Of a stretch of 64,000 nt of DNA, positions 32,451-44,244 are shown in pieces (position 1 is the first letter of the stretch; each line of letters starts with the position of its first letter). The notes under the pieces are model-generated. The model had not been told where the DNA came from. It saw only the letters and a program-made list of their open reading frames with translations, and searched no databases. A program made the position numbers and the translations under genes. Origin of the DNA: an uncultured Spirochaetaceae bacterium (GTDB lineage: Bacteria > Spirochaetota > Spirochaetia > Sphaerochaetales > Sphaerochaetaceae); NCBI GenBank assembly GCA_944388955.1, contig CALXKJ010000008.1, forward strand, positions 1-64,000, read 5' to 3'.

Positions 32451-35244
32451 CAAAATCATAATACATGGAGCCAGAGAACATAACCTGAAGAATATAGATC
32501 TGGAGCTCCCGAAGAACTCTCTTGTTGTCATATCCGGGTTATCAGGTTCCGGCAAAAGCTCATTGGCCTTTGACACGATTTTCGCAGAAGGCCAGAGACG
32601 GTATATCGAGTCACTCTCAAGCTATGCGAGGATGTTTCTGGGACGGATGGACAAACCCGATGTTGATTCCATTGAGGGACTTTCACCTGCTATAGCGATA
32701 GAGCAGAAATCAACGAACAGGAATCCCCGCTCTACTGTTGGCACTGTCACTGAGATTTATGATTATTACCGTCTGCTCTGGGCGCGCATAGGCCATAAGC
32801 ATTGCCCGAAATGCGGCAGGGAAATCACAGAGATGTCTGTCGATCAGATCATCGATGTCATCTTCTCCCATCCTGAAGATGAGAGGCTGATGATTCTTGC
32901 GCCTGTCGCCAGAGGCAAGAAAGGCGAATTCCGAACAGTTCTCGAGGACGCTCTCAAGCTTGGATACATCAGAGCTGAAATCGATGGGAAGATTTATCAG
33001 CTGGATGAAGGTATTCCTTCACTTGAGAAGAAGGTGAAGCACAATATCTCGATACTTGTCGACAGGGTGAAGAACAATAAACGCGATAGAACGAGGATAT
33101 CTGATGCGGTTGAGCACTGCTTTGATCTCGCTGGCGGCCTTGTCGAGGTTGAGTATTATGACGAGAAGAAGAAGGAAATCTACAGCGAGAAGAACAGCTG
33201 CCCGGATTGCGGTATAACGATTCCTGAGATTGAGCCTAGATTCTTCTCATTCAACTCCCCATTCGGCGCATGTCCTGAATGCAATGGACTTGGCTTCAGA
33301 AAGGAGTTTGACCCCGACAAAATCATTCCTGACAGATCCCTTTCGTATAATCAGGGGGCTATAAGAACGCATCGCCCCGATGCGAATTACTACAGATCCG
33401 GCATTGAGGCGCTTTATAAGCACTATGGAATGTCGATGGACACGCCTATAGAGAAACTTCCAGAGGATTTCGTGAATATCCTTCTCTATGGCGGTGGCGA
33501 TAGATTCTCCTATAAATACCAAGGGACATCCGCAGAGCGTGTCACTGAATACAGAGGTATCATCACAGAGCTTGAACGCCGTTATTATGAAACGCAGTCG
33601 ATGAATATAAGAATGTGGCTTGATTCTTTCCGTGAGGATGTTGTCTGTCCAGCATGCCATGGAGACAGGCTCAGGAAAGAAGCGCTCTCTGTATATGTCG
33701 GGGGAAAGAATATCATTGAGGCGACAAGGCTTTCTGTCAATGAAACGATAAGATTCTTTGATTCGCTTCAGCTTACGGAAACAGAGAGGGAGATTGCCAG
33801 CGATATCCTCAAGGAGATAAACTCCCGGCTCCGTTTCCTGAAGGATGTCGGTCTTGGTTATCTTACGCTTAGCCGCTCAGCTGCATCGCTTTCAGGAGGA
33901 GAGGCACAGCGTATCAGGCTTGCAACCCAGATCGGCTCTGCTCTCACAGGTGTTCTGTATGTGCTCGATGAGCCTTCAATCGGATTGCATCAGAGGGATA
34001 ACCAGAAGCTGATTGATACACTCAAGAAACTGAGGGATCTCGGAAACACTGTCATCGTTGTCGAGCATGATGAAGATACAATCAGGGAAGCTGATTACGT
34101 TGTCGATCTAGGTCCTGGAGCCGGTGAGCTAGGTGGTATGATTACAGCCAAAGGCACTCCGGATGATGTTGCGGCAACGCCAGGAAGCGTTACTGGTGCA
34201 TTCCTCTCAGGTGCATTGACAATCCCTGTCCCGAAAAGGAGAAAAGGCAACGGCAAGCATATTCTTATAAAAGGATGCAGGAAGAATAATCTCAAATCGA
34301 TAGATGTTGATATCCCGCTAGGGGAGCTTGTTGTCATCACTGGCGTTTCCGGCTCCGGAAAATCCACACTGCTCAATGAAATCATACTTCCCGCCATCAC
34401 GAGAAGACTGCAGAAAAAGAGCGATAACCATGATGGGTATGAGTCACTGGATGGTATCGATAATATCGATAAGATCATATCTATAGACCAATCGCCGATT
34501 GGACGCACTCCTCGCTCAAATCCCGCGACATATGTTGATCTATTCACACCCATCAGGGAGCTCTTCGCTATGACTCCTGAGGCAAAGGCCCGTGGTTACG
34601 CGGCAGGCCGTTTCTCATTCAATGTGCCAGGCGGCAGATGCGAGAACTGCTCAGGTGATGGACAGCTCAAGATTGAGATGCACTTCCTTCCTGATGTCTA
34701 TGTGCGCTGTGATGTGTGCGATGGCAAGCGTTATAACAAGGAGACTCTCGCAGTGACATATAAAGGCAAGAATATCTCTGATGTTCTTGACATGACCGTC
34801 AGTGAGGCGCATGAGTTCTTCTCCTCACACCCTAAAATCATGAGGAAACTCGACACGCTCATGGCTGTCGGCCTTGATTATGTACGCCTCGGGCAGAGCG
34901 CCCTCACTCTCTCCGGAGGGGAGGCTCAGCGCGTGAAGCTTGCTCTCGAGCTATCGAAAGTGCAGACCGGAAAGACTCTCTACATCCTTGATGAGCCGAC
35001 TACAGGTCTTCATTTCGCTGATGTGAAAAAGCTTCTTGAAGTACTGCAGAAACTCGTTGACCAGGGCAACAGCGTCATACTCATCGAGCATAATCTTGAT
35101 GTTATAAAATCTGCAGACTGGATTATCGACCTCGGACCGGAGGGCGGTGATGAAGGTGGCACTGTAGTTGCTGTAGGGACACCTGAGAAGGTCGCAGAGG
35201 CAGATGGAAGCTACACAGGAAAGTTCCTGAGGAGATATCTATAG
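32443..35244 (+). CDS. uvrA: UvrABC excinuclease subunit A
   Basis: A 933-residue DNA damage sensor of nucleotide excision repair, with two ABC ATPase modules. Module 1 has Walker [10 protein letters not shown] (32-40) and signature [16 protein letters not shown]; module 2 has GVSGSGKST and [15 protein letters not shown]. Zinc-binding Cys pairs occur at CPKCG, CPDCG...CPECNG and CENCSG...CDVCDG. Length is standard. The ATG at 32443 lies inside the end of ispG (ATGAATGA), so translation is coupled. The LptD-like gene starts directly after the uvrA stop. Confidence 0.98.
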   Translation: MNDKIIIHGAREHNLKNIDLELPKNSLVVISGLSGSGKSSLAFDTIFAEGQRRYIESLSSYARMFLGRMDKPDVDSIEGLSPAIAIEQKSTNRNPRSTVGTVTEIYDYYRLLWARIGHKHCPKCGREITEMSVDQIIDVIFSHPEDERLMILAPVARGKKGEFRTVLEDALKLGYIRAEIDGKIYQLDEGIPSLEKKVKHNISILVDRVKNNKRDRTRISDAVEHCFDLAGGLVEVEYYDEKKKEIYSEKNSCPDCGITIPEIEPRFFSFNSPFGACPECNGLGFRKEFDPDKIIPDRSLSYNQGAIRTHRPDANYYRSGIEALYKHYGMSMDTPIEKLPEDFVNILLYGGGDRFSYKYQGTSAERVTEYRGIITELERRYYETQSMNIRMWLDSFREDVVCPACHGDRLRKEALSVYVGGKNIIEATRLSVNETIRFFDSLQLTETEREIASDILKEINSRLRFLKDVGLGYLTLSRSAASLSGGEAQRIRLATQIGSALTGVLYVLDEPSIGLHQRDNQKLIDTLKKLRDLGNTVIVVEHDEDTIREADYVVDLGPGAGELGGMITAKGTPDDVAATPGSVTGAFLSGALTIPVPKRRKGNGKHILIKGCRKNNLKSIDVDIPLGELVVITGVSGSGKSTLLNEIILPAITRRLQKKSDNHDGYESLDGIDNIDKIISIDQSPIGRTPRSNPATYVDLFTPIRELFAMTPEAKARGYAAGRFSFNVPGGRCENCSGDGQLKIEMHFLPDVYVRCDVCDGKRYNKETLAVTYKGKNISDVLDMTVSEAHEFFSSHPKIMRKLDTLMAVGLDYVRLGQSALTLSGGEAQRVKLALELSKVQTGKTLYILDEPTTGLHFADVKKLLEVLQKLVDQGNSVILIEHNLDVIKSADWIIDLGPEGGDEGGTVVAVGTPEKVAEADGSYTGKFLRRYL

Positions 35245-38200
35245 TTGAAACGTCTTCTCCTCTTCCTCTTCAGCATCACCATGACAGCAATGCTTTACGC
35301 ACTGAGCGCGCCTCAGATTTATTTTGCATCAGATGACGCTCTCAGAAGCATGTGCTTACTAAGAGGTATTCCTGAAGGGACGAGAGAGGCAATGCAGAAT
35401 GCTCTGTATGAGTATTCCGGCATAGAGTCTTATGATATTACGGAAAATACTGATAGCTCTTCCGGTTATATCCTCACAATAGATGCGGCGGAGAACCTCA
35501 GAAGGGAGGGGAACCGCGGAGTGCTCTCAGGAGGCTCTTCTGTCTCCTTCACTGAAGATGGCGTAGCCGCTGTGCTTTCAGCGGATACAATCATCATCGA
35601 TACCGACAACAGTCTTCTCACAGCGCTGGGAAATGTCACATATCATACGGATGACGAGAATGCGGCGATACAGGATATCAATGCGGATATCGTTACGCTC
35701 TCATGGGAAAGGGGCGGCCTTACAGTAACAGATGCGACAACATCAACAGAGAAAGAGGGAGAAGACAGCACATCTGAAGCTGTCACGGTCTACACGTCGG
35801 GTGAAACACTCCGTTTCTCCCAGAACGGAGGCATGATATACCAGGATGGATTCATCACATCCAATCCCGAGGAGGCGTATTCCTCGATAACAGCAGGCGA
35901 GATTGCGATGCTTCCCGGCTCTGATATGTTCGTCACGAATGCATATCTCTCTATCGGACGTGTGCCTATTCTATGGCTGCCATTCTTCTATTTCCCTGGC
36001 TCCGAGCTCACAGGCAATCCTTCTATAGGTTTCTCGTCAGAGAAAGGCGCATTCATCAATACGACATTCGAGCTTCTTGGAAGAGCTGACAGCGTTTCCG
36101 AGCGCGACGGTGATGAAGATTCATTCATGTCGCTCTTCTCATCTGCCAGCGATAGCGAGAATATGCAGCCTGATGGTGCATACTATTCATCTTCAGAGCC
36201 TTTGTCTCAGAATGAGAAATGGGCGCGCGATACAGATTCCTATATTGCCATAATGGCTGATGCGTATGCCGCTGCCGGACTTCACCTTGGTCTTGATAGC
36301 CGTCTTAACTTTCTGAACAACACACTCCGCATTTCAGTGCTGGATGGAGTGGGAGTCTCGAAGGAAAGCAATTATTACGATGGCAGGCTGCGGTATTATG
36401 GAGTCAATGAGATAGAATACAAGAACTATGGTCTGGATCTGACTCTGAGCATTCCTTACTATTCCGACAGCCGTGTGATGCGTGATTTCGGCAATCGCCT
36501 TACAGGTTTTTCCCTCTTTTCGGTCTTTGAGAATTCATCATTTCCTGATACATACAGCTCAACCATATCCTCATTCACGCAGGAAGCTGTCCTCGATTAC
36601 ACGCTTCCATCAGCATACCGCTCAGATCTCGTCTCATCGTTCTCCATCTCCGATCTCCGTGCTGGCGCAGATTACAGATGGAATACATCCAGCCATAGAT
36701 TCTATGTGGACAAAGTCTCAGCCCCATCGTTCACAGCCTCAGTTTCGGGAACGCTTTTCGAGCTTGCAGCTTCAAAAACACCTGTGGTTGAGGCTGAGAA
36801 GGAGGAATATGACACGACCGAGATCCATCTTCTCTCAGATCCTCTTCTGTATTCCATCTACAAAAGCGAGGAAAGACGGCAGGAGACGAAAGGCACTGAG
36901 AATTACAACCTCTCGCTCTCTTACTCCATATCCGAAAGCCTTGAGAATGAATACTCTTACGACAGGAATGGAGACGATGATGGCTCATCGTTCTCCACCT
37001 CCACATCAATGCGCCTGACACTTGAGGCTGAAGCCGCTGAGTACGCCGCGCTGAAGGCGGTGTTCACTCCATCCTATTCATATCTTACAGAAGATGATGA
37101 GACAGTAACTGCCTACACTCACAAAGGCTCTGTGAATTCTGATGTCACATTCTCCATTCCTTTTGTTGGTGTTGAGTATAGAATCGCATCCCGTCTTTTC
37201 AGCTATAACGGGAATTTTGAGGATGGGATTCTCGTCTCAGATCCTGACAGTGTAATGCATGTTCCTGGCTGGAATGATGATACGATAACAGCCCATTCAA
37301 TCGCTTTGACCAAATCGTTTGTCACTGAGTATGGAGTATTCACTCCATCGCTGTCCTATGTTCTGCCGCCTCTTCAGGCGGAGCTGAAGCCCCGCTTGTC
37401 ATATGCCTATGGTCCATTTGCACTCTCTCTCAGCTGGAATTTCATGCAGGAAGATGAAGATGCCCCATTCCTGAGCGATCTGGCGGAGCTTTCAATCGGT
37501 TACAATGGTACGTATCTCACATCATCATTATCGCTGCATTACCAGACCGCGGATTATACTAAGGACGATTTCTGGCTTCCTTTCTATGGCGAGGCTTCGC
37601 TTTCACTGAGAACCGAGAACAGGAAATGGGCTATCACGCAGTATGTGGAATATGCTTATTATGATACAGGTCGGCAGAATTATTTCGATTCAATCAGGAC
37701 TACCATCACGATCCCTTATTTTGATCTGTCGCTGGAATGGTATGGGGAGGCAGGGACTATTGAGTTCAGAAGCATAGAAGCCCATCTTGATATCGACTCG
37801 GCATTTTTCCAGCTATGGAAGGGCAGGCTTTATTTCGCATTCGGAATCGATTCGGATTTCGAGATGGATATGCAGAATCCATATGCGGCAATGTTCACGA
37901 TAACGCCTTCTATAACATTCAGCATTGCGGAATTCCTGGATTTCAGATTCTCTTTCTCGTCGTCCAACAACGCATTCTACCAATACATGCAAGGCGGCAA
38001 TTTCTTCGGTGATCTCTTTTCCGACCTTGCTGCATCTTTCGATTTCTTCGGCAATGGACGTTACGAGACGAACTTCGTCATGAGCGGTGCCACGCTTGAA
38101 GTCATACATTATATGGATGATTGGGACCTCCATTGCTCATACTCCGCTAAGGTCGTATTATCTGATGATGTATATGAGTTCGTGCCTGAATTCAGCATAT

Positions 38201-38283
38201 ATCTCAGCTGGAAGACAATCCCTGATCTCAAAATCGATCAGAACTGGGAATACAACACATATACAAGGAATTGGGAGCGCTGA
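35245..38283 (+). CDS. LptD/OstA-like outer-membrane assembly protein
   Basis: A 1012-residue exported protein. The signal peptide (KRLLLFLFSITMTAMLYA) is followed by an OstA-type region with repeated beta-jellyroll-like strands (SADTIIIDTDNSLLTALGNV and following). The LptD-like hallmark VTNAYLSIGRVPILWLPFFYFPGSEL comes next, then a long C-terminal half of alternating aromatic strands that should form an outer-membrane barrel. Spirochaetes carry such proteins even where classical LPS is absent, so the transported lipid is uncertain. The TTG start directly follows the uvrA stop, with GGAG ten bases upstream. It is coupled to phoH by a one-base overlap. Confidence 0.8.
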   Translation: MKRLLLFLFSITMTAMLYALSAPQIYFASDDALRSMCLLRGIPEGTREAMQNALYEYSGIESYDITENTDSSSGYILTIDAAENLRREGNRGVLSGGSSVSFTEDGVAAVLSADTIIIDTDNSLLTALGNVTYHTDDENAAIQDINADIVTLSWERGGLTVTDATTSTEKEGEDSTSEAVTVYTSGETLRFSQNGGMIYQDGFITSNPEEAYSSITAGEIAMLPGSDMFVTNAYLSIGRVPILWLPFFYFPGSELTGNPSIGFSSEKGAFINTTFELLGRADSVSERDGDEDSFMSLFSSASDSENMQPDGAYYSSSEPLSQNEKWARDTDSYIAIMADAYAAAGLHLGLDSRLNFLNNTLRISVLDGVGVSKESNYYDGRLRYYGVNEIEYKNYGLDLTLSIPYYSDSRVMRDFGNRLTGFSLFSVFENSSFPDTYSSTISSFTQEAVLDYTLPSAYRSDLVSSFSISDLRAGADYRWNTSSHRFYVDKVSAPSFTASVSGTLFELAASKTPVVEAEKEEYDTTEIHLLSDPLLYSIYKSEERRQETKGTENYNLSLSYSISESLENEYSYDRNGDDDGSSFSTSTSMRLTLEAEAAEYAALKAVFTPSYSYLTEDDETVTAYTHKGSVNSDVTFSIPFVGVEYRIASRLFSYNGNFEDGILVSDPDSVMHVPGWNDDTITAHSIALTKSFVTEYGVFTPSLSYVLPPLQAELKPRLSYAYGPFALSLSWNFMQEDEDAPFLSDLAELSIGYNGTYLTSSLSLHYQTADYTKDDFWLPFYGEASLSLRTENRKWAITQYVEYAYYDTGRQNYFDSIRTTITIPYFDLSLEWYGEAGTIEFRSIEAHLDIDSAFFQLWKGRLYFAFGIDSDFEMDMQNPYAAMFTITPSITFSIAEFLDFRFSFSSSNNAFYQYMQGGNFFGDLFSDLAASFDFFGNGRYETNFVMSGATLEVIHYMDDWDLHCSYSAKVVLSDDVYEFVPEFSIYLSWKTIPDLKIDQNWEYNTYTRNWER

Positions 38284-39236
38284 TGTCTGTTAGCTATTCA
38301 TTCACACCTGAGACTGTACAGCTCGTGCTTGGAGCAAATGACGCGAATCTTCCGTATCTCGAGATGCTCTTATCTGCAGATCTTTCACTCAGAGGGACTG
38401 CTGTATCCTCAGACAAGGATATACCATTCTTCATTCCTTTCATGAGAAGGCTTGAGAAGGCTGCAAAAGAACGCGGGGCATTGAAGGAAGCCGAGATATT
38501 CATGGAATTCCAGTATCTTTCTGAGCCATCGGCACTCCCTGATGAAAGCGGCAGGGAGCAGATAGCCGCTGCTGGTAAGGCAATATATCCGAAATCACAG
38601 GCTGAAAAACGTCTTTTCTCAGCTCTCCGCTCCTCCGAAGTCGTCTTTGCAGCAGGTCCTGCAGGAACTGGCAAGACTTTCGTTTCAGTCATCTGGGCGC
38701 TTTCAGAAGTCCTCTCAGGACATAAATCCAAGCTTCTTCTCACTCGTCCGGTTGTTGAGGCTGGAGAGTCACTAGGTTTTCTTCCCGGTGACCTTCAGCA
38801 GAAGCTCAATCCATATCTGAGACCGCTTTACGATGCGATGGAATATGTGCTTACACCATCTCAGATAAAAAGACTTGAGGAGAACGGGACGCTTGAGATA
38901 GCTCCTCTCGCGTACATGAGAGGGCGCTCGGTAAACAACGCAGTCATGATACTCGACGAAGCCCAGAATGCAACCCGGAGCCAGATGCGTATGTTCCTTA
39001 CAAGGCTGGGGGAGAACAGTCAGGCGATTGCCGCTGGGGATCCTTCCCAGATAGATCTTCCATACAAGTCTGATTCCGGACTTGTCGAAGCTATAAGCAC
39101 ATTGGATGGTATCAAAGGGATTTCGGTGGTAAGATTCTCCCATAACGATACAGTCCGCTCAAGGATTGTGAGGGAAATCGTCAGGGCTTACACTGAGAAG
39201 GGGAGAAAGGATGATAACGAACAAGCTGGTTTCTGA
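38283..39236 (+). CDS. PhoH-family ATPase
   Basis: A 317-residue cytoplasmic P-loop ATPase of the PhoH (PhoL/YbeZ) type. The N-terminal ~100 residues are helical; the ATPase shows Walker A GPAGTGKTF, then LTRPVVEAGESLGFLPGDL, Walker B VMILDEAQNATRSQMRMFL and sensor AGDPSQIDL. The neighbours 7TM-HD phosphodiesterase and ybeY form the phoH-pgpH-ybeY order seen in many bacteria, linking it to RNA processing with YbeY. It overlaps the following gene by 26 nt. The start ATG overlaps the stop of the LptD-like gene. Confidence 0.93.
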   Translation: MSVSYSFTPETVQLVLGANDANLPYLEMLLSADLSLRGTAVSSDKDIPFFIPFMRRLEKAAKERGALKEAEIFMEFQYLSEPSALPDESGREQIAAAGKAIYPKSQAEKRLFSALRSSEVVFAAGPAGTGKTFVSVIWALSEVLSGHKSKLLLTRPVVEAGESLGFLPGDLQQKLNPYLRPLYDAMEYVLTPSQIKRLEENGTLEIAPLAYMRGRSVNNAVMILDEAQNATRSQMRMFLTRLGENSQAIAAGDPSQIDLPYKSDSGLVEAISTLDGIKGISVVRFSHNDTVRSRIVREIVRAYTEKGRKDDNEQAGF

Positions 39237-41409
39237 TTGCCTGAAGTCTTTCACGAAAAGACAGAAGATGCTTTTGTTTTTCCTCATGCTCCTCACAGCT
39301 ACGCTGGGACTTGTCTATCCATTGCTTCTTTCATCCGACCCGCGTACCATCCTCGATATCTCACGGGAATACAAGCCAGGAGAGCTCGCGGATGAGGATG
39401 TCGTAGCTCCCGCTGATTTCTCATACATAGATGACGCCGCGACAGAGGATGATGTCACGCTCGCTGCAAGAAGCGTGCTTCCTCATTTCTATTACTCGAT
39501 AGCGGAATCAATCAGCATCAGAAATGACGCATCTGCTTTCGCGAAAGCTGCAGAGAGCGGAGAGCTTCAGGATTTCATTGCAAAACGTGGGCTTGTGGAC
39601 AAGGAGAGTGTTGCAGCACGCTTTTCCTCCGTGCCTGATGATATGCTTCCCGCCCTCTCTGCTCTCCTTGAGGAAGGCATAAGATATATTGTGAATGAAG
39701 GTGTGTATTCACCCGATGAGATAAACCGTGTTCTCGAAGAAGGCTACACTAATATCGAGATAGAGAAATCCGAGCTTCCTTTCAGGAATGAAGGCAAGCG
39801 TCTTTCTGTGAATAATCTTCTCAATCATGAGAATATCTATCATGAGATTCTCACAGAAGGAAGCATGATTTATCCAGATCTTGAGGCGGAGTATATCGAT
39901 CTTGTAACAGATGCCATACTCCTTCTTTCACGCCCTAATGTCTTCTATGATCCTGTTTACACGACATCCCTCAGGGAAGAAGCAGCTGCAAAAGTCCCTC
40001 CTGTCCTAGTCGAGATTCATCGCGGTGACTATATTATCCAGCGCGATACTGTCGTCACCGAGCAGCAGCTGAGGACAATCAGCCGCATATATGAGCTTTC
40101 GCTTGTGTCCATGCCACCGCTGAAAGTGGTTGGTTACATTGTCTATATCTTTCTTTTCACCTGTATGCTTGTATACCTTCTCTTCTTTTACATCAAATAC
40201 AGATACAGGCTCTCGCTTTACACTTCGATATTCCTCATAGGCATAGATCTATCCCTTACCGGCGCATATTTCATATCGCGGTATCTGCCGCAGTATGGTG
40301 TTGACTACATAGATCCATTCCTTCCCTTTGTGATAATGCCGGCTCTGGCTACTATGATAACAAGGCGCAGAAGGGTAGGTTTCTCTGTCGCTTTGACGCT
40401 TGCGGGCTTTGCAGTCCTTTATCCGCAGAGCCACCTTTTCACATTCTTCTATCTGATAGGCTCTATTGAAATCTGTCTGATGTTCACCAGATTCGGCAAT
40501 GAGAGAATGGAGATTATCTATCAGACTGTGTTTTCCGCTATAGCGGTGGCTTTTGTGAGTGCTTTGGTTTCGTTTATCTACAATCAGAGCTTCCATCTGA
40601 TATTCTCCAGCGCGATTGCCGCCGCTCTGAACGTGGTCTTCAGCTTCATCATCATCTCCATTGTCCTTCCTGTGATAGAGAAGATATTCAACATCCCGAC
40701 AGCATTCAGGCTCCATGAGCTTTCGTTTACTGACACTCCTACGCTGAACCGGCTCATGCAGGTTGCCCCCGGTACATTCAACCACGCCAAGAATGTCTCG
40801 GAGATGGCATATGAGGCATGCAAGGCCATCAACGCGAACGCGGATCTTGCCCGTGTCGGCGGCTTATATCATGATATAGGGAAATCCGAGCATCCTGAGT
40901 ATTTCATTGAGAACCAGAACGGGAAGAACGCTCATGACGAGATCAACAAGACCCTTTCCGCGGCTATTATCAAATCACATGTTAAGCTAGGTGTGGAAAA
41001 AGCCAAGGAGATAGCTCTTCCGCAGGAAGTCATTGATATCATCTCCGAGCATCATGGCAATGATTTGATAAGATATTTCTATAATGAGGCTGTAAGGGAG
41101 GCAAAGGAATCCAGGGGCGTCATGGTCAGCGAGGAGGATTTCCGTTATAACGGCAGGATTCCTTCCACAGAGGAAAGCGCAGTTGTCATGCTTGCCGACT
41201 GCACTGAGGCCGCGACAAGGACAATGAAGAATCCTAACCATCAGAAATATGATAAATTCATCTCATCGATCATCATTGACAAGATGAACCACAAGCAGCT
41301 TAACAACTCTGAGCTGACAATCAATGATCTCGATAAGATAAAAGAGTCATTCATACATTATCTTCTCGGCCGCGATCATCAGCGTATCGAGTATGGAAAG
41401 GGGGAATGA
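39211..41409 (+). CDS. 7TM-HD family phosphodiesterase (PgpH-like)
   Basis: A 732-residue membrane phosphodiesterase. An N-terminal helix anchors a ~250-residue extracytoplasmic 7TMR-HDED domain, followed by seven transmembrane helices (about residues 300-485) and a cytoplasmic HD domain. The HD motifs are HAKNVSEMAYEA, LYHDIGKSEHPEYF, HDEINKTLSAAIIKSHVKLG and EHHGNDLIRYFY. PgpH proteins hydrolyse cyclic di-AMP, linking osmotic or potassium homeostasis to envelope signals; substrate specificity here is inferred from the family. It overlaps both phoH and ybeY, so the three are co-translated. Confidence 0.9.
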   Translation: MITNKLVSDCLKSFTKRQKMLLFFLMLLTATLGLVYPLLLSSDPRTILDISREYKPGELADEDVVAPADFSYIDDAATEDDVTLAARSVLPHFYYSIAESISIRNDASAFAKAAESGELQDFIAKRGLVDKESVAARFSSVPDDMLPALSALLEEGIRYIVNEGVYSPDEINRVLEEGYTNIEIEKSELPFRNEGKRLSVNNLLNHENIYHEILTEGSMIYPDLEAEYIDLVTDAILLLSRPNVFYDPVYTTSLREEAAAKVPPVLVEIHRGDYIIQRDTVVTEQQLRTISRIYELSLVSMPPLKVVGYIVYIFLFTCMLVYLLFFYIKYRYRLSLYTSIFLIGIDLSLTGAYFISRYLPQYGVDYIDPFLPFVIMPALATMITRRRRVGFSVALTLAGFAVLYPQSHLFTFFYLIGSIEICLMFTRFGNERMEIIYQTVFSAIAVAFVSALVSFIYNQSFHLIFSSAIAAALNVVFSFIIISIVLPVIEKIFNIPTAFRLHELSFTDTPTLNRLMQVAPGTFNHAKNVSEMAYEACKAINANADLARVGGLYHDIGKSEHPEYFIENQNGKNAHDEINKTLSAAIIKSHVKLGVEKAKEIALPQEVIDIISEHHGNDLIRYFYNEAVREAKESRGVMVSEEDFRYNGRIPSTEESAVVMLADCTEAATRTMKNPNHQKYDKFISSIIIDKMNHKQLNNSELTINDLDKIKESFIHYLLGRDHQRIEYGKGE

Positions 41410-41846
41410 TGTATTACATTGAGAATGAAGAGGGTGCTGTCGATACATCGGAAGTCGAGAAGGATCTTGATGCGCTTCTTGCTTATCTGAATGAGGATGG
41501 TGATTTCTCCATCCATTTCATCACGGATGAGGAGATGCGGAATCTCAACAATTCATTCCGGGGAAAAGATGAGCCTACGGATATCCTCTCATTTGCTATA
41601 AACGACGGGGATGAATTCCCATCGATGGAAGGCGAGGAGAGGGAGATTGGCGATATCTTCATCTCTGTTGAGTCAATGAAGCGAAATGCAGAGTCTTTCT
41701 CTGTAAGTGCCGGAGAGGAATTGAGAAGACTTCTTGTTCATGGGCTTCTCCATCTCAGGGGAATGGATCATTCAAGCAATGATTTCTCATCCGAGCCGAT
41801 GCTTATAGAGCAGGAAAGGATAATGAAAGCGCTGGAATGGGCTTAG
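41406..41846 (+). CDS. ybeY: Endoribonuclease YbeY
   Basis: A 146-residue metalloendoribonuclease required for 16S rRNA maturation and ribosome quality control. The zinc site HGLLHLRGMDH, matching the H-x3-H-x5-H pattern, is near residue 115-125, preceded by the conserved FRGKDEPTDILSFA. Two adjacent ATGs (41406 and 41409) follow the same GGGGG; I list the first. The start overlaps the stop of the phosphodiesterase gene. It closes the run of co-directional genes begun at 31100; a fresh promoter for gap lies downstream. Confidence 0.95.
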   Translation: MMYYIENEEGAVDTSEVEKDLDALLAYLNEDGDFSIHFITDEEMRNLNNSFRGKDEPTDILSFAINDGDEFPSMEGEEREIGDIFISVESMKRNAESFSVSAGEELRRLLVHGLLHLRGMDHSSNDFSSEPMLIEQERIMKALEWA

Positions 41847-41899
41847 TTCTCTTTTCTTTTGCCCTGATAGTGATTATAGTTATAGAGAACATCTTTAAT

Positions 41900-42990
<1,091 letters not shown>

Positions 42991-43000
42991 TGACTTCTTC

Positions 43001-43050
43001 CCGGCATGCCCGGGCAAAAGGGCCTGCAATCTAAGCAGGCCCATTCTTTT
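43001..43050 (+). terminator. Tandem hairpins between gap and pgk
   Basis: A small CCCGG/CCGGG hairpin (about 43001-43015) precedes a strong GGGCCTGC/GCAGGCCC 8-bp stem (43020-43042) followed by ATTCTTTT. The second has the form of a rho-independent terminator only 15 bp before the pgk ribosome-binding site. It probably reduces rather than abolishes read-through. Confidence 0.75.
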
Positions 43051-43064
43051 AAAAGGAGACTATC

Positions 43065-44243
43065 ATGGTACTCAATACAATCAATGAAGCTGATCTCAAA
43101 GGAAAGAGAGTTCTTATCAGAGTTGATTTCAATGTTCCACTCAAAGACGGTGTCGTAACAGACAACACACGTATCAAGGCTGCTCTCCCTACAATCAAGT
43201 ATATTCTTGACAATGGTGCATCCCTTGTCGTGATGACACACCTTGGACGCCCTAAGGGACAGAAGAATCCTGCATACTCACTCGCTCCTGTTGCGAAGGA
43301 ATTCGAGAAGCTTCTCGGAAGCAAGGTGACTCTTGCATCTGACGTCATCGGTCCAGAGGTGAAGAAGGAAGTCGAGGCTCTCAAGCCTGGCGAGGTCCTT
43401 CTTCTTGAGAATGTCAGATTCTATGCGGAAGAAGAGAAGAATGATGAGGCATTTGCAAAAGAGCTTGCTTCCTATGGTGACATCTATTGCAACGACGCTT
43501 TCGGAACAGCACATCGCGCACATGCATCGACAGAGGGTGTATCACACTATCTTCCTTCCTATGCTGGATTTCTTATCGAGAAGGAAGTCAAGTTCATGGC
43601 TCCGATTCTCGAGAATCCTGAGAAGCCGCTTGTCGCAATCATCGGAGGCAGCAAGGTTTCTTCGAAGATCACAGTTCTCGAGTCACTTGTACGCACATGC
43701 GACACAATCGTAATCGGTGGAGGAATGGCTTATACATTCCTTAAGGTACAGGGACATGAGATCGGTAAGTCTCTTGTTGAGGATGATTATCTTGAAACAG
43801 CAAAGAACTTCCTCGCAAAAGCTGCGGAGAAGGGCGTAAAGGTCATTCTTCCTGTTGACCATGTTGCGGCAGCTGAATTCAAGGAAGATGCTGCACCTGT
43901 CGCAGTCGATGCTGTTGATATCCCTGCAGATCTCATGGGTATGGATATCGGACCGAAGACAGTTGAGCTTATCAAGGAAGCTGTGAAGAACGCAAAGACT
44001 GTTGTCTGGAATGGTCCTATGGGCGTATTCGAGTTCGCTGCATTCAGCAAAGGAACTGAGGAAGTCGCTAAGGCTCTTGCCGCATCTGACGCGACATCTG
44101 TTGTCGGTGGCGGTGATAGCGTAGCTGCAATCAACAAGTTCGGTCTTGCAGATAAGATCAGCCACGTTTCCACAGGCGGTGGCGCTTCTCTCGAATTCCT
44201 TGAGGGCAAGGTTCTTCCTGGAATCAAGGCACTGGAGAAATAA
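43065..44243 (+). CDS. pgk: Phosphoglycerate kinase
   Basis: A 392-residue two-domain kinase making ATP from 1,3-bisphosphoglycerate. Signatures are [16 protein letters not shown] (substrate-binding N-terminal motif), [42 protein letters not shown] and the nucleotide-binding [15 protein letters not shown] followed by [15 protein letters not shown]. Length is typical. AAAAGGAGA precedes the ATG directly after the terminator-like hairpin. One base separates its stop from the start of tpiA. Confidence 0.98.
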   Translation: MVLNTINEADLKGKRVLIRVDFNVPLKDGVVTDNTRIKAALPTIKYILDNGASLVVMTHLGRPKGQKNPAYSLAPVAKEFEKLLGSKVTLASDVIGPEVKKEVEALKPGEVLLLENVRFYAEEEKNDEAFAKELASYGDIYCNDAFGTAHRAHASTEGVSHYLPSYAGFLIEKEVKFMAPILENPEKPLVAIIGGSKVSSKITVLESLVRTCDTIVIGGGMAYTFLKVQGHEIGKSLVEDDYLETAKNFLAKAAEKGVKVILPVDHVAAAEFKEDAAPVAVDAVDIPADLMGMDIGPKTVELIKEAVKNAKTVVWNGPMGVFEFAAFSKGTEEVAKALAASDATSVVGGGDSVAAINKFGLADKISHVSTGGGASLEFLEGKVLPGIKALEK

Positions 44244-44244
44244 G

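Noticed and set aside
36482-37018. 178-codon frame inside the LptD-like gene
   Set aside because: Ser/His/Arg-rich translation with no motif, overlapping a convincing long barrel protein.
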